Source of the DNA: Candidatus Omnitrophica bacterium UBA6233
GTDB taxonomy: Bacteria; Omnitrophota; Gorgyraeia; Gygaellales; Profunditerraquicolaceae
Direction: 5' to 3'
DNA: 64,000 nucleotides
NCBI GenBank assembly: GCA_002440965.1
Contig: DJWJ01000026.1
Span: 81,492 to 145,491 of the forward strand
Numbering within the stretch: the stretch's first letter is position 1; each line of letters begins with the position of its first letter. The position numbers were made by a program, and so were the translations under genes. Shown here piece by piece: positions 63,753 through 64,000 of this stretch. Below the pieces are notes generated by a model. The model saw only the letters and a list, made by a program, of their open reading frames with translations. It had not been told where the DNA came from and made no database searches.

Positions 63753-64000
63753 TTATTTAAACAGATAAACGTCTTTCTCCGTCATCTGCTGGGCCTCATA
63801 TGTCGCCGGAGGCTCCTCAGCGGCGGAAATTTGGCCTGCCGCCGCGCGCGTAGAATTATAGTCTATCTGGCGCTTGATAATATTATCGCTGGACCACTTC
63901 CACAAACTAAGCAATCCGGCGAGTAACGCAACCATTATAACAAAAACAAGCGTAAATTCCAGCGTAACCTGACCCAGAAATAAAGGGGACGGTTCTATTT
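63753..64000 (-). CDS. TadE-like pseudopilin, partial (5' end off the right edge)
   Basis: The open frame runs off the window. It contains LGQVTLEFTLVFVIMVALLA, the G|QVTLEF prepilin-type cleavage site with Glu at position 5 and a membrane helix, then an acidic/polar tail. ATG at 63935 lies inside the helix, so it is not the true start. The upstream bases match a short repeat, so the start may be a non-ATG codon near the repeat or lie beyond the window. It ends 10 bp before the TadG-like gene. Confidence 0.75.
   Translation of the reverse strand, partial: IEPSPLFLGQVTLEFTLVFVIMVALLAGLLSLWKWSSDNIIKRQIDYNSTRAAAGQISAAEEPPATYEAQQMTEKDVYLFK
63982..64000 (-). repeat. AAATAGAACCGTCCC repeat, right copy (inverted)
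   Basis: The plus strand reads AAAGGGGACGGTTCTATTT at the very end of the window. It overlaps what would be the 5' end of the TadE-like gene, so that gene may begin inside or just after the repeat. Confidence 0.75.

Noticed and set aside
1..64000. rRNA or tRNA genes, replication origin, intact transposase
   Set aside because: I looked for conserved rRNA words, tRNA-like cloverleaf ends and transposase motifs while reading, and saw none; a covariance-model scan would be decisive.

Overview
The window is dominated by one gene. On the minus strand a single reading frame opens with ATG at 57069 and is still open at base 1, giving at least 19,023 codons (about 57 kb); its C-terminus lies beyond the left edge. 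I read the frame by eye through most of its length and met no stop; the frame at base 1 is the same as at 57069. The only other genes are a small four-helix-bundle gene (57773-58123, plus strand) and a minus-strand cluster from 58286 to the right edge: an OprB-like porin, TadC, TadB, a small Flp-like pilin, a secreted protein of unknown function, a TadG-like protein and a partial TadE-like protein. The giant ORF together with Tad genes and a Gram-negative porin suggests an uncultivated bacterium of the Candidatus Omnitrophota type, a group known for giant proteins. That assignment is inference; no marker gene is present.

Regulation of the giant gene is readable. A near-consensus sigma-70 promoter (TTGACA, 16 bp, TATACT; 57381-57354) is followed by a GEMM/c-di-GMP-I riboswitch aptamer (about 57340-57226). 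A hairpin able to use the 3' strand of the aptamer (57247-57208) and a U-rich tract come next, then a leader of about 130 nt and the ATG. This suggests that c-di-GMP controls production of the giant protein, plausibly switching it on.

Layout of the giant protein from N to C (coordinates fall from right to left): Sec signal peptide; C39-like cysteine peptidase (56.7-56.3 kb); long beta-rich and Ala/Gly/Ser-rich stretches (56.3-48.7 kb); SecA-like ATPase (48.7-46.6 kb); charged, helical and low-complexity stretch with a 21-bp tandem repeat (46.6-41 kb); an anomalous 0.75-kb segment holding two small out-of-frame ORFs with perfect Shine-Dalgarno sites and a strong hairpin (41.0-40.25 kb); VanY/M15-like domain (39.9-39.5 kb); a PTS Enzyme I-like module with its key residues (38.3-36.7 kb); a degenerate metzincin motif (36.2 kb); internal signal-peptide-like segment, CBM-like domain and Ala/Pro/Glu/Lys linkers (36.1-34.3 kb); a glycoside-hydrolase TIM barrel (34.2-33.4 kb); coiled coils (33.3-29.5 kb); beta-rich, barrel-like sequence (29.4-24.7 kb); membrane segments and a possible GT48-like glucan synthase (24.6-19.3 kb); UDP-sugar pyrophosphorylase-like domain (18.3-17.3 kb); GNAT; internal lipobox; HEAT repeats; HETIH motif; HD domain; DUF1152; PPDK-like ATP-grasp and phosphohistidine domains (9.5-8.2 kb); second GNAT; NadD-like nucleotidyltransferase; uridine-kinase-like P-loop; ROK sugar kinase (3.5-2.5 kb); and repeated transmembrane modules running to the window edge.

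Taken together, the chain joins protease-like, polysaccharide-making, polysaccharide-cutting and phosphotransfer modules behind one signal peptide and one c-di-GMP switch, beside a Tad pilus cluster. A surface or predation machine, or a polyprotein cut at internal signal-peptide-like sites, would both fit. Neither is shown by the sequence alone.
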